This document shows positions 1-8,410 of a stretch of DNA of 64,000 nt, piece by piece; within the stretch, counting starts at the first letter, position 1, and the number at the start of each line of letters is the position of its first letter. Source of the stretch: UBA1672 sp964351365. Lineage in GTDB: Bacteria > Pseudomonadota > Alphaproteobacteria > Micavibrionales > Micavibrionaceae. The notes beneath the pieces are model-generated. The model made no database searches, was not told the DNA's origin, and saw only the letters and a program-made list of their open reading frames with translations. Location: contig CAYGNP010000001.1 in NCBI GenBank assembly GCA_964351365.1, forward strand, positions 124,001-188,000, in the 5' to 3' direction. The position numbers and the translations under genes were made by a program.

Positions 1-188
1 GTCTGGCGCCGATGATGTTTGAAACATCACGTCAGGCGCGGTTCCTTATTCCAATGGCGATTTCTCTTGGTTATGGCATTATATTTGCCACGTTCCTGAC
101 CCTTATTCTTATTCCAGCGCTTTATATGATTAATGAAGATATCAAGCGGGTTTTGGGCTCTGTTTTGGGTAAAGCCAAACCTGTTTAA
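1..188 (+). CDS. RND efflux transporter, C-terminal fragment
   Basis: Partial: only the last 61 residues lie in the window, read in frame from base 3 to a TAA at 186-188. The peptide begins LAPMMFETSRQARFLIPMAI and continues into a hydrophobic helix that ends in IPALYMI. This matches the last membrane segments of AcrB/MexB-type inner-membrane proton-driven exporters, where an SxQAxFLxPMA motif precedes the final helix. Substrate and partners cannot be judged because the rest lies outside. Its 3' end overlaps the 3' end of the convergent tamB gene by 4 bp, leaving no room for a separate terminator. Confidence 0.8.
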   Translation, partial: LAPMMFETSRQARFLIPMAISLGYGIIFATFLTLILIPALYMINEDIKRVLGSVLGKAKPV

Positions 189-2452
189 TAATCACGTTTC
201 CAGAATATCCCTGCGCCGGCGCGGGCATCCTGGCCGACTTCGCTCTCAAGGGTAATACTGGGGGTGAGCTCGATTTCAATCGTTGCTGCGCCGCTATTTT
301 CGGCTGATCCGCCTTCGAGCTGGAGGTAGACTTTATCGTTGATGCGCTTACCAAGGCCGACATTGGCGTTGCCTTCTTCATCGGTTTCGACATTGATGTC
401 ATCCAGCCCGGTGAGGGTGCGCAGCGAGCCAATGGGATCAAACGATGCCGCCCCGCCTGTGTCAACGCCGGAGAATCTTGCGAGGGATTGCGCCAATTTA
501 ACAGCTTGCAGGGGCGTAAGATTTTCGGTGCCCTGCCCGAAGAGAATTTGTGAAATAATCTGGTCTTCCGGCATTTCGGGGGTGCTGGAGAAATTAATTT
601 TTGGCGTCAGAGCCGGGCCGGTAATCAGGATTTTTGCTATTACCTCGCCTGCTTTTGTTTCGGCGCTAATATCCAGCTCTGGGCTAGGCGGGACGGAGCC
701 GTAAAAACTGAGTTTGGCTTTGGTGATTTTAAAGATTTTGCCAAATTCCTCATAGCGCCCGCGCATGAGGTTTAAATCCCCCTCGACTTGCGGATCATTG
801 GCGAACCCGCCGACATTGAGCTTGCCGCCAAATTCTGCATCCAGACCAAGGCCGCGCACAAAAATCTGGTTGGGGGCGTTTATGGTTAAATCGAGTGCGA
901 GGGTTTTTGTAATATCCGTTTCGGCTGGCTGGCTTTTTTTCTCAATAATGTTGACTTGCGCAATTTTTTTATCAAAACGCTCGGGCAATATGATGTCGAT
1001 GCGCTGAGGGTTTATTGCACCTTGCAGACGGTAATGTTCAGGATTGCCGGAAAGGGTCAGATCGGCATTGATCTGCCCGGCGGCGTTGGGGATTTGAGGC
1101 TCCAGTTCACGGATTTTTGCACTTATATCAATGCTGCGCGTTTGCGCGTTTAGCGTTCCGCTTGCTCTCAGTGTTCCGTCTTTTGAATCATGGAGCATAA
1201 GCGATTTCAAGGTTATGGTGTCTTTGATTATAGATGCGCTCAAGGTGATATCATTGATATCGATATTCATGGCCGGGTTCTGATAGCCCTGCCCTTTGGC
1301 GATCAGATCAATTTCCATCTGCGGTTTTAATGTGATGGTCGCGCTTAGGGGCTGGAGGTTATGCTGCGCGCCGATAAAGGCTTCGTAGGGTTTGAGGGAT
1401 TTGACCTGCGCCTCAAGCGTTCCGGTGAGTTGCTCCGTGTCTTTTGCCCATGCCAAATTTCCAGATGCCGTGATGCCTGGAACGCTTGCTTTAATGTTAG
1501 AGAGCGTGATGGTATTTGATTTCAGATCAAGCGCGGCTTTGATATCTGCCGGTTGTTTCTGGTATTGACCTTGCAGGGAGATGAGGATTGGAAATGCATT
1601 TTGCGTTGTGGTTTTCGCATTAAATGTCAGGGGTGATAAATCTGCAATCGTCATGGGGGTTATGATTGCGCTAAGCGCGGCTGCGGGATCAGCTTCGCTG
1701 AGGTTTATTTCCCCTTGCGCGCTCATATCATAGAGCGCTGCATTTGCAGAGAATTCGCTGAGGCTGAGGGTTTTTTCTGATGCGCTGAATTGCGCTTTTA
1801 TGTGCGCCTTATCCGGCCAGCCCTGCGGGCGCGGCGCGGCGTCGTCCTCATAGCTTAAATTGGCAGTGGCTTTATTCTCATGCACAATAACATCTGCAGT
1901 GATGCGCGGGGAAAGCGTTATATCTTTATCACCCTTTAAGACCAATCTTTTTATATCAATATCTGATATCACGATATGATTGAACGGCATTTCAGGCAGA
2001 GCAAAATCATCGGGCAGCGTTGGGAACTTTATTGGCCCGGCTGTTTGCGGCTGCGCTTTTTGGGGCGGAGATGGATAGAGAATGAGATTATTTATTGATA
2101 AATCGATGATCAGCAGTTTTTCTGAAAGCGGAAGAAAATCAGCGATGAGTTTTGGATGTTTTATCTCTGCCAGAAGCGCGTCATTTTCAAAAATTTTTAG
2201 CTCGTGCAGCGATATCCGGTTGGGTAAGCTAAAGGACAGGCCAGAAAACTCGAATCTGTAATCTTGAAAGGTTGAGACATGTTTCTGAATTTGGGCCTGT
2301 ACGAATTGTTGTCCAGAGGATGAATTGAGCCAAAGCGTTGCGCAGAACAATATGATTTGAATCAGAATTAAAATTCCGAGGATAAACGCGGCAAAACCCA
2401 AAAGGATGCGCGGCAGTGCTTTCATAGGCTTTTTGCGGCGTTTGCTTTTCAT
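185..2452 (-). CDS. tamB: TamB, inner-membrane translocation and assembly module protein
   Basis: 755 aa. One N-terminal membrane segment (about residues 14-36) follows a Lys/Arg-rich start and is followed by a long periplasmic region of repeated beta-strand character. The C-terminal ~250 residues look like the conserved TamB domain (former DUF490): LNVGGFANDPQVEGDLNL, then LITGPALTPKINFSSTPEMP and LFGQGTENLTPLQAVKLAQS. TamB bridges the inner membrane to TamA and is linked to autotransporter assembly and phospholipid transport to the outer membrane. It is shorter than E. coli TamB (about 1260 aa), which is common in alphaproteobacteria. The ATG directly follows the tamA stop codon, so translation is probably coupled. 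Confidence 0.9.
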   Translation of the reverse strand: MKSKRRKKPMKALPRILLGFAAFILGILILIQIILFCATLWLNSSSGQQFVQAQIQKHVSTFQDYRFEFSGLSFSLPNRISLHELKIFENDALLAEIKHPKLIADFLPLSEKLLIIDLSINNLILYPSPPQKAQPQTAGPIKFPTLPDDFALPEMPFNHIVISDIDIKRLVLKGDKDITLSPRITADVIVHENKATANLSYEDDAAPRPQGWPDKAHIKAQFSASEKTLSLSEFSANAALYDMSAQGEINLSEADPAAALSAIITPMTIADLSPLTFNAKTTTQNAFPILISLQGQYQKQPADIKAALDLKSNTITLSNIKASVPGITASGNLAWAKDTEQLTGTLEAQVKSLKPYEAFIGAQHNLQPLSATITLKPQMEIDLIAKGQGYQNPAMNIDINDITLSASIIKDTITLKSLMLHDSKDGTLRASGTLNAQTRSIDISAKIRELEPQIPNAAGQINADLTLSGNPEHYRLQGAINPQRIDIILPERFDKKIAQVNIIEKKSQPAETDITKTLALDLTINAPNQIFVRGLGLDAEFGGKLNVGGFANDPQVEGDLNLMRGRYEEFGKIFKITKAKLSFYGSVPPSPELDISAETKAGEVIAKILITGPALTPKINFSSTPEMPEDQIISQILFGQGTENLTPLQAVKLAQSLARFSGVDTGGAASFDPIGSLRTLTGLDDINVETDEEGNANVGLGKRINDKVYLQLEGGSAENSGAATIEIELTPSITLESEVGQDARAGAGIFWKRDY

Positions 2453-4132
2453 CTAAAATGCCTGACCGATACTGATGTAAATCTGATAATTCTGATCGGT
2501 ATTTTCATCATTATTAAGCGGCACGCCAACATCAAACCTGATCGGGCCGAAATCTGTGTAATAGCGTGCGCCCACACCTGCACCCAGTGATAAATCGCTG
2601 AAGGTGGGCGTAATTTTATCATCAACCTGACCAAAATCAAGGAATGTCACCGCTCCTATTTTATCGGTAGCTTTGAAGCGCAGCTCAAGCGCACCTTCGA
2701 CCAATGAGCGCCCGCCCGATGGGTCGCCGTCTTCAAAGGGGCCGACTTCCTGATAACCAAAGCCGCGAACAGATCCTCCGCCGCCAGCGTAAAAGCGTTC
2801 GGAAGCTGGAAGGTTTTGCGTGCCTGCACCAAGTATCGAACCGATGCGTAGGCGTGATGCAAGGGTAAGCCAGTCGCTGGCTGAATAATATTTTTGCGCG
2901 GCGATGATGGCTTTGAAATATGGATCGCTCTCACCGAACATATCAAAGGTTGGCTCGATAGAGGCTTTGAGTACGTGGCCTTTCTTCGGATCGAGCGTGT
3001 CATCGCGGTTATCATAGGCCAGATTTGCAAAGGGTTTAAGCAGCGCGAAATTATCTTCGGTATCGCCCTCTTCCTTGATGCGGGTGAGATCAACATCCAC
3101 TCCGGCACGGCCAGAAAATTCCTTGGTGAATTTACGGTTGATCGAAAATCCGGTCAGAAATCCGAGGCTTTCATAGGCATCGGTGTCCTCCCGGTTCAGT
3201 TTAGCATTAAGGGACAGGGTTTGATCGTCACGCTGGAAATAGGGCTTGGTGAGTGTTGTCTCAAGGGATTGCTCAAGGGATGATACACCAAGCTCCGCGT
3301 CCAGCGTTTCGCCAGCGCCAAAGAAATTGCGGTGCTGCCAACCCAGAACAGCGCCGGGGCCTTCATCGGTGTAATAGCTGAGCCCGGCGCGCACGGTGCG
3401 ATGCGGGCTTTCGGTCAGGACGAATTTCACGGGCACTTTTCCATCTTTTTCCGGCCTGTCCGGCATGATGATGTCTATCTGTGAGAACAAACCCGTCTCC
3501 AGCAGTCTCTGACGGGTTTTGCTGACTTTATCGCGCTTGAAACACGTATCTTCTTTCCAGTTTGCCCGCGTTTGTATGTATGATTGCTTCACGGTTTTTG
3601 AACCTGTAAAAACCGCGCTTCCCAGCGTTGCATCGCGACCTTGAGTGATTGCGTATCTAACTTCGGCTGTGTTTGTTATCGGATCAAGGATGACACCGTG
3701 CGTGACATCAAGATCAAAAGCGCAGCTGTCTTTTTGTAATTCCTTATATAGCGTGTTTTGAGCATTGATCACTTTTTGCGCATCGAGCGGGTCACCGGCT
3801 TTAATATTTAGCTGCCTGTTTTTATATTTCACGGGCGTGATCGTGATCGCGCTGATGGTTGTCACTTTGCCGGGTTTGATCATTATTGTCTCGTCTTTGA
3901 CAGTAATCACCGCATTATAATATCCGCGTGAGCGCATCGCTTTTTCGACTTCCAGGGATGGACGCTGCCCGGCTTTCAGGTTGGCTTTGAGGACGTCCTT
4001 TACGAAGGTTTGCGTTTGCTCATCTTGCTCAAGGCCCTGTATTTTATAAGCAATGGGTTTTTGATCTTTGGACATGCACGCGCACGTGAAAAGGCACAAA
4101 ATAAGTGTCGCAAGATTACGCAGGTTTTTCAT
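2453..4132 (-). CDS. tamA: TamA, outer-membrane BamA-family assembly protein
   Basis: 559 aa, Omp85/BamA superfamily. The N-terminus (MKNLRNLATLILCLFTCAC) is a signal peptide. The Cys residues near the cleavage site do not form a clean lipobox, so lipidation is uncertain. Residues ~25-240 contain POTRA-like domains. From about residue 260 a 16-strand barrel pattern begins (GLSYYTDEGPGAVLGWQHRN), with the diagnostic VRGF motif in GGGGSVRGFGYQEVGPF and a terminal Phe, the usual outer-membrane signature. It partners with TamB encoded directly downstream. The tandem tamA-tamB order supports both assignments. Confidence 0.92.
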   Translation of the reverse strand: MKNLRNLATLILCLFTCACMSKDQKPIAYKIQGLEQDEQTQTFVKDVLKANLKAGQRPSLEVEKAMRSRGYYNAVITVKDETIMIKPGKVTTISAITITPVKYKNRQLNIKAGDPLDAQKVINAQNTLYKELQKDSCAFDLDVTHGVILDPITNTAEVRYAITQGRDATLGSAVFTGSKTVKQSYIQTRANWKEDTCFKRDKVSKTRQRLLETGLFSQIDIIMPDRPEKDGKVPVKFVLTESPHRTVRAGLSYYTDEGPGAVLGWQHRNFFGAGETLDAELGVSSLEQSLETTLTKPYFQRDDQTLSLNAKLNREDTDAYESLGFLTGFSINRKFTKEFSGRAGVDVDLTRIKEEGDTEDNFALLKPFANLAYDNRDDTLDPKKGHVLKASIEPTFDMFGESDPYFKAIIAAQKYYSASDWLTLASRLRIGSILGAGTQNLPASERFYAGGGGSVRGFGYQEVGPFEDGDPSGGRSLVEGALELRFKATDKIGAVTFLDFGQVDDKITPTFSDLSLGAGVGARYYTDFGPIRFDVGVPLNNDENTDQNYQIYISIGQAF

Positions 4133-4170
4133 GCCCAGACATTAATCACTGGGCGCTTAAAAGAAAAGTG

Positions 4171-4614
4171 TTAAATGGTGAAATTGAGAACTGGCTCGCG
4201 TATGAGCTTCAGCTTTCCGCTCTTATTTGCCTGATCGCACAATTTTTTGAAGGTCTGTTGCGCGAGGCTATCCAGCCATTGATTATGGGCGTCCACCAGA
4301 TATTGTCCCAGAATATTATCATAACCGGCAAAGCTCATTTTTTCGGTGGTGGGCGCGTTGATAAAAATATCTGCGACATCGCGCAAGGATGTTTGGCCCG
4401 GATCAGGCATATAGTAGCCTCCCTTTGCTCCCTTCAGAGAGATGATGAGGCGCGCATTTGAAAGCTTTTGTAAAACAGGCTCCAGCGCGCGCTTGTTCAG
4501 GCCTGAATATTCAATGATGGCGCTGCCAGAAACCGGCTGGCTTTCATTGGCGTTATATGCAATGAAAAAGGCGGCGCTGATTGCTAGATAGAGTTTGTTT
4601 GGAACGATTTGCAT
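4171..4614 (-). CDS. Rrf2-family transcriptional regulator without Fe-S cysteines
   Basis: 147 aa. Residues ~5-85 form an Rrf2-type winged helix (AISAAFFIAYNANESQPVS, then LQKLSNARLIISLKGAKGGY), with the family's wing signature LKGAKGGYYM. The three Cys that bind a cluster in IscR/NsrR are absent; the only Cys is near residue 126. In this it resembles CymR-type members that sense sulfur status through partners. It diverges from cysGHJI, with repeat, operator and promoter between them. I infer it controls sulfate assimilation, possibly through the TACA-N9-TGTA sites at 4725 and 34918. That role is untested. Confidence 0.8.
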   Translation of the reverse strand: MQIVPNKLYLAISAAFFIAYNANESQPVSGSAIIEYSGLNKRALEPVLQKLSNARLIISLKGAKGGYYMPDPGQTSLRDVADIFINAPTTEKMSFAGYDNILGQYLVDAHNQWLDSLAQQTFKKLCDQANKSGKLKLIREPVLNFTI

Positions 4615-4632
4615 GTTTCTTAAGTCCTTCGT

Positions 4633-4710
4633 GTCATCATGAAGGGCTTTGGCCCTGAAGAATCTATTCCTTTGTTTTTAGATCCTTCAGCGCGAGCGCT
4701 TCAGGATGAC
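4633..4710. repeat. Paired-palindrome intergenic repeat, copy 1
   Basis: A ~78-bp element running from GTCATCATGAAGGGCTTTGG to CGCTTCAGGATGAC. It consists of two hairpins in opposite orientation: a GGGCTTTGGCCC palindrome, then CTTCAGCGCGAGCGCTTCAG. Ends are inverted (GTCAT/ATGAC). It matches copies at 10093, 33909 and, diverged, 44285. It lies between the divergent Rrf2 and cysG genes. Confidence 0.88.
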
Positions 4711-4724
4711 AAGAGAATTTATAT

Positions 4725-4741
4725 TACATATAAAAAATGTA
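4725..4741. promoter_or_regulatory. Candidate sulfur-regulon operator TACA-N9-TGTA (cysG)
   Basis: Inverted repeat TACATATAAAAAATGTA, abutting the -35 box of the cysG promoter. The same 17-bp architecture occurs at 34918-34934, 2 bp from a candidate -35 box of cysD. Placement just upstream of -35 suits an activator. Binding by the neighbouring Rrf2 protein is an inference. Confidence 0.55.
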
Positions 4742-4770
4742 TTTACAAGTTAAATTTGTTTTTTTATAGT
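4742..4770 (+). promoter_or_regulatory. Sigma70-type promoter of the cysGHJI operon
   Basis: TTTACA at 4742-4747, a 17-bp spacer, then TATAGT at 4765-4770. Transcription would start near 4777, about 20 bases before the cysG ATG. An AAAGGTG ribosome-binding site starts at 4782. Confidence 0.65.
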
Positions 4771-4796
4771 CAGCCCTTGATAAAGGTGATGATTAT

Positions 4797-6233
4797 ATGG
4801 GTTATACCCCCCTATTTTTGAATGCTGAAAAGCACGGCACGATTTTGGTTATTGGTGGTGGTGAGATTGCCGCGGCCAAAACCGAGGCGCTGGCCAGTGT
4901 TGGTGCGCGCGTTGATATCGTCGGCGAACAGATCGATGAAGCAGTGCATTTATTGTGCGACAAGCATGGCTTCAGGGCAATAAAAGATAAATACCGGCGC
5001 AAATATCTTAAGGGGCGCAAGATTGTTGTGGCCGCCACAGATAATGACCGCGTGAATGAGAAAATTGCGCGTGATTGCAACAGGCGCGGCATATTGGTTA
5101 ACGTGGTTGATAATCCGCCGCTCTGTGATTTTATTTTTCCGGCGCTGATCCGGCGCGGGGCCATGCAGATTGCGGTTTCGTCTTCGGGTGTATCACCTGT
5201 GCTGGCGCGGATGGTCAAGCATGCGATTGAGCAGGCAGTGCCGGTGAATTTCACCAATTTAATTAAATTTATGGGTGATAAGAAACATATTTTGCGTGAG
5301 AAGCTTTCCTCCATTCAGCCGCGCCGTTTGATCGGAGAGGCGATTTATCACGGGGCCATTGCGGAAGAGGTGCTGGAGGGCAATCGCGCAAAAGCGGATG
5401 CGCTGTTTGATGAATTAATTGAGGCCTATCCGAACCAAAAGCAACCTGCGCTATATCTTGTGGGTGCGGGGCCGGGTAATCCGGAGTTGATGACGGTTAA
5501 GGCCATCCGTTTGCTGTCGAAGGCGGATGTGATTTTTTATGACCGGCTCGTCTCGCCTGTCATCCTTGAGCAATATGCACGAAAGGATGCGGAGAAAGTT
5601 TTTGTCGGCAAGACACGCGATCACCATCATAAAACGCAGAGCCAGATTGATGCGTTGATAGAAGAGCATCTGCGCAAGGGCGATGTCGTTGTTCGCCTTA
5701 AAGGTGGGGATCCGGGGATTTATGCGCATGGCGCGGAAGAGATTGAGATTGCGAAGAAGGTCGGCGCGCCCTATCAGATCGTACCGGGTATATCCGCGGC
5801 CAATGGCTGCGCGGCTTATGCGGGTGTGCCACTGACCGAGCGCGGCGGTGCCTTGTCTGTTCGCTTTATTACACTTTATACCAGCATGATACAGGATGAT
5901 GATTTCTGGCTGTCCCTGAAATACGCGAAGAACGAGACCTTCGTGTTTTATATGAGTACGCCGCATTATCAAATGTTGTGTGACAAGCTCATTGAGATTG
6001 GCTATTCCCGTGATCTGCCCTTGCTGGTGGTGACAGAGGGTACGACGGATCATCACCGTGAATATGCGGCGAGCCTTGGGACGTTTGAGGCGCAGGATTT
6101 CGCCTCCCCTGCCCTGATGATCGTGGGCGATGTAGCGCGATGGGCGAGACAAAATCAATGGAAAGACGCGCCGCAGGATAGCGGGAATTACTTCCCGCCG
6201 ATTGATCCGAAAGAGGTTAAACATGCAGCTTGA
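4797..6233 (+). CDS. cysG: Siroheme synthase CysG (bifunctional)
   Basis: 478 aa. Residues ~1-215 are the CysG N-terminal precorrin-2 dehydrogenase/sirohydrochlorin ferrochelatase: NAD-binding VIGGGEIAAAKTEAL at 18-32, DNPPLCDF near 105-112 and SSSGVSP near 128. Residues ~218-478 are uroporphyrinogen-III C-methyltransferase, with the SAM-binding VGAGPGNPELMT at 222-233 and RLKGGDPGIYAHG. It makes siroheme from uroporphyrinogen III for the sulfite reductase hemoprotein CysI encoded three genes later. The chosen ATG has an AAAGGTG site 8 bases upstream. Length matches the usual ~460 aa. Confidence 0.93.
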   Translation: MGYTPLFLNAEKHGTILVIGGGEIAAAKTEALASVGARVDIVGEQIDEAVHLLCDKHGFRAIKDKYRRKYLKGRKIVVAATDNDRVNEKIARDCNRRGILVNVVDNPPLCDFIFPALIRRGAMQIAVSSSGVSPVLARMVKHAIEQAVPVNFTNLIKFMGDKKHILREKLSSIQPRRLIGEAIYHGAIAEEVLEGNRAKADALFDELIEAYPNQKQPALYLVGAGPGNPELMTVKAIRLLSKADVIFYDRLVSPVILEQYARKDAEKVFVGKTRDHHHKTQSQIDALIEEHLRKGDVVVRLKGGDPGIYAHGAEEIEIAKKVGAPYQIVPGISAANGCAAYAGVPLTERGGALSVRFITLYTSMIQDDDFWLSLKYAKNETFVFYMSTPHYQMLCDKLIEIGYSRDLPLLVVTEGTTDHHREYAASLGTFEAQDFASPALMIVGDVARWARQNQWKDAPQDSGNYFPPIDPKEVKHAA

Positions 6234-6942
6234 TGATCTCATCGCGCTAGAGACTTTGCCCTGGCAGGAGCGATTAAAGGCTCTTAGCGGGGCTACCGCC
6301 TTTTCAACAAGTCTGAGCTATGAGGATCAGGTAATTACGCATTTAATTGCCTCTGATGATTTGCCGTATCGGATTTTTACTCTTGATACTGGCCGGTTAT
6401 TTGAAGAGACGCACAAAGTCGCGCAAGAGACACGTTCTAAATATCCAAATATTATGATTGAGACCTTTTATCCCGATGCGGTGGCAACGCAGGATTTGGT
6501 GCGCAGGCAGGGCATTAACGGATTTTTTGAGAGCGTGGACAAGCGCAAGGCGTGCTGTCATGTGCGCAAGGTTGAGCCTTTGGGGCGTGCGCTGGCGGGG
6601 GTGGAAATCTGGATTAGCGGATTGCGGCGGGCGCATTCTTCTGGACGCCGTGATCTGCCGATTGCGGAGATGGATGCGGGGCATAATGTTTTGAAATTTT
6701 ATCCCCTTATTGATGTTGAAGATGACGTGCTATGGGACTATATTCGGGCGCATGAGATTCCTTATAATGAACTTCATGACAAGGGGTTTCCCTCCATCGG
6801 TTGCGCGCCCTGTACGCGCGCGGTTGCGCATGGAGAAGATATGCGCGCGGGGCGCTGGTGGTGGGAGCAAGAGGATGCAAATCAGGAATGCGGTTTGCAT
6901 CTTGTTAATGGTAAACTGGTGCGGGTAAATAATGTTAAGTAA
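6223..6942 (+). CDS. cysH: Phosphoadenylyl/adenylyl-sulfate reductase (CC-type)
   Basis: 239 aa. Reduces activated sulfate to sulfite with thioredoxin or glutathione. PP-loop fold with LDTGRLFEETHK near residue 52. Two Cys pairs, KACCHVRK (~residue 110) and IGCAPCTRA (~residue 190), are the [4Fe-4S] ligands typical of enzymes that accept APS. The catalytic Cys is in the C-terminal ECGLH. PAPS-only enzymes such as E. coli CysH lack the CC pairs. I chose the ATG at 6223, preceded by AAGAGG, over an upstream start at 6202. It overlaps cysG by 11 bp, so it is translated in the operon. Confidence 0.9.
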   Translation: MQLDDLIALETLPWQERLKALSGATAFSTSLSYEDQVITHLIASDDLPYRIFTLDTGRLFEETHKVAQETRSKYPNIMIETFYPDAVATQDLVRRQGINGFFESVDKRKACCHVRKVEPLGRALAGVEIWISGLRRAHSSGRRDLPIAEMDAGHNVLKFYPLIDVEDDVLWDYIRAHEIPYNELHDKGFPSIGCAPCTRAVAHGEDMRAGRWWWEQEDANQECGLHLVNGKLVRVNNVK

Positions 6943-8410
6943 AGATCAGCAGAAACTTTTGGATCAGCTTATGGCCTCGGCTAGTCATGAACAAAAAATC
7001 TGGCTTGCGGGGTATATGAGCGGTCAGGTTGGCGCGGGCGCAGGCGCGACCGAGGGCGATTCCCTCAAACCTGCAGTGATGATTTATTACGCCACCGAGA
7101 CCGGCAATTCCAAGGGGCTGTCTTTGCAAATGATGAAGGCGATCAAGGCGGCGGGGTATAAAGTTAAAAATTCGGCTGTGAACCGCGTGAAGGCCAAGGA
7201 TATTGACCCGTCTGCATTTGCCATTTTTATTGCCAGCACGCATGGCGAGGGTGATCCGCCGGAGAGCGCTGTTCCCTTCTTTAATGAGATGCGCGGCGCG
7301 AAAGACGGTCTGCTAAAGGGATTGAATTATGCGGTTGCAGGGCTTGGTGATAGCTCGTACGAGATTTTCTGCGGCGCGGCGAGTGATCTGGATAAAGAGC
7401 TTGTGCGTTTGGGGGCATCCGCCTTTCAGGATGCTGCGCTCTTTGATGTGGATTACGCTTCGCACACGCCTTCATGGATTGAGAACACGGTCAAGGCGAT
7501 GAACGCTCTGATCGGGGCAAGCGCTCCGGCAGGGGCAGCGGTTGCAACGGCGATTGCGGATGAACAAATCGTGCGCACGGGCAAGGGCTACACGCGGCTT
7601 GAACCTGTGGTTGGCAGAGTGAAACATATTGTGAATTTGAATGATATCGATTCAGCCAAGGACACTTATCATATCGAGATTGAATATGAGGATGAGATTT
7701 TCTATTCCTGCGGAGATGCGGCGGGGATTATTGTACCCGAGGATCAAAATGGTGGTGACCCATCGCCGCGGCTTTACTCGATTGCGTCTTCGCCCAGCTA
7801 TCATGAGGGTGAGGTGCATCTGACGGTGGCGCTCGCCAAGTATAAAAATGACGATGGCAGCATGGGGTATGGCATATATTCAAAATACCTGGCGGATTTG
7901 AAGGAAGGCGATGAGGTTACGTTTTATATTCATCAGAACCAGATGTTTAACCTGCCGGGCGATGATAAGGATATCATCATGATTGGACCGGGCACCGGGA
8001 TTGCGCCGTTCCGCTCCTTTGTGTATGAGCGCAATGAGCGGGGGGCTTCGGGGCGGAACTGGCTGTTCTTCGGGGATCAGCATATGCACTGTGATTTCCT
8101 CTATCAGGCGGAATGGCAGGAGCATCTGGCCACAGATGCACTGAGCCGCATTGATCTGGCGTTTTCGCGCGATCAGGATCACAAAATTTATGTGCAGGAT
8201 CGCTTGCGGGCGAGCGCTAAAGATTTAATTGAGTGGATTGACGGGGGCGCTATTGTCTATGTTTGTGGCAGCAAAGACCCGATGAGCAAGGATGTGGATG
8301 CGGCGCTGATTGAGATTATCGCGCAGGAAAAATCAATGTCTGCGGAGGGTGCGGCGGATTTTCTTGCCGACATGGTTGAACGTGATCGTTATTTGAAGGA
8401 TGTTTATTAA
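6932..8410 (+). CDS. cysJ: Sulfite reductase flavoprotein subunit, compact form
   Basis: 492 aa. Passes electrons from NADPH through FAD and FMN to CysI. After a ~45-residue leader, residues ~48-190 are a flavodoxin domain (YYATETGNSKGL at 52-63; STHGEGDPP at 102-110). The FAD/NADPH part has RLYSIASS at 280-287, IGPGTGIAPFRSF at 351-363, YVCGSKDPMS and the classic DRYLKDVY end. Only about 9 residues separate GDAAGIIVPED (261-271) from RLYSIASS. In E. coli CysJ (599 aa) a helical connecting domain of roughly 100 residues lies there. It overlaps cysH by 11 bp and cysI by 1 bp. Confidence 0.9.
   Translation: MLSKDQQKLLDQLMASASHEQKIWLAGYMSGQVGAGAGATEGDSLKPAVMIYYATETGNSKGLSLQMMKAIKAAGYKVKNSAVNRVKAKDIDPSAFAIFIASTHGEGDPPESAVPFFNEMRGAKDGLLKGLNYAVAGLGDSSYEIFCGAASDLDKELVRLGASAFQDAALFDVDYASHTPSWIENTVKAMNALIGASAPAGAAVATAIADEQIVRTGKGYTRLEPVVGRVKHIVNLNDIDSAKDTYHIEIEYEDEIFYSCGDAAGIIVPEDQNGGDPSPRLYSIASSPSYHEGEVHLTVALAKYKNDDGSMGYGIYSKYLADLKEGDEVTFYIHQNQMFNLPGDDKDIIMIGPGTGIAPFRSFVYERNERGASGRNWLFFGDQHMHCDFLYQAEWQEHLATDALSRIDLAFSRDQDHKIYVQDRLRASAKDLIEWIDGGAIVYVCGSKDPMSKDVDAALIEIIAQEKSMSAEGAADFLADMVERDRYLKDVY

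Noticed and set aside
4633..4710. Paired palindrome read as a CRISPR repeat or riboswitch
   Set aside because: Copies are single and kilobases apart with no spacer array, and the same element occurs in unrelated contexts, including inside a gene.
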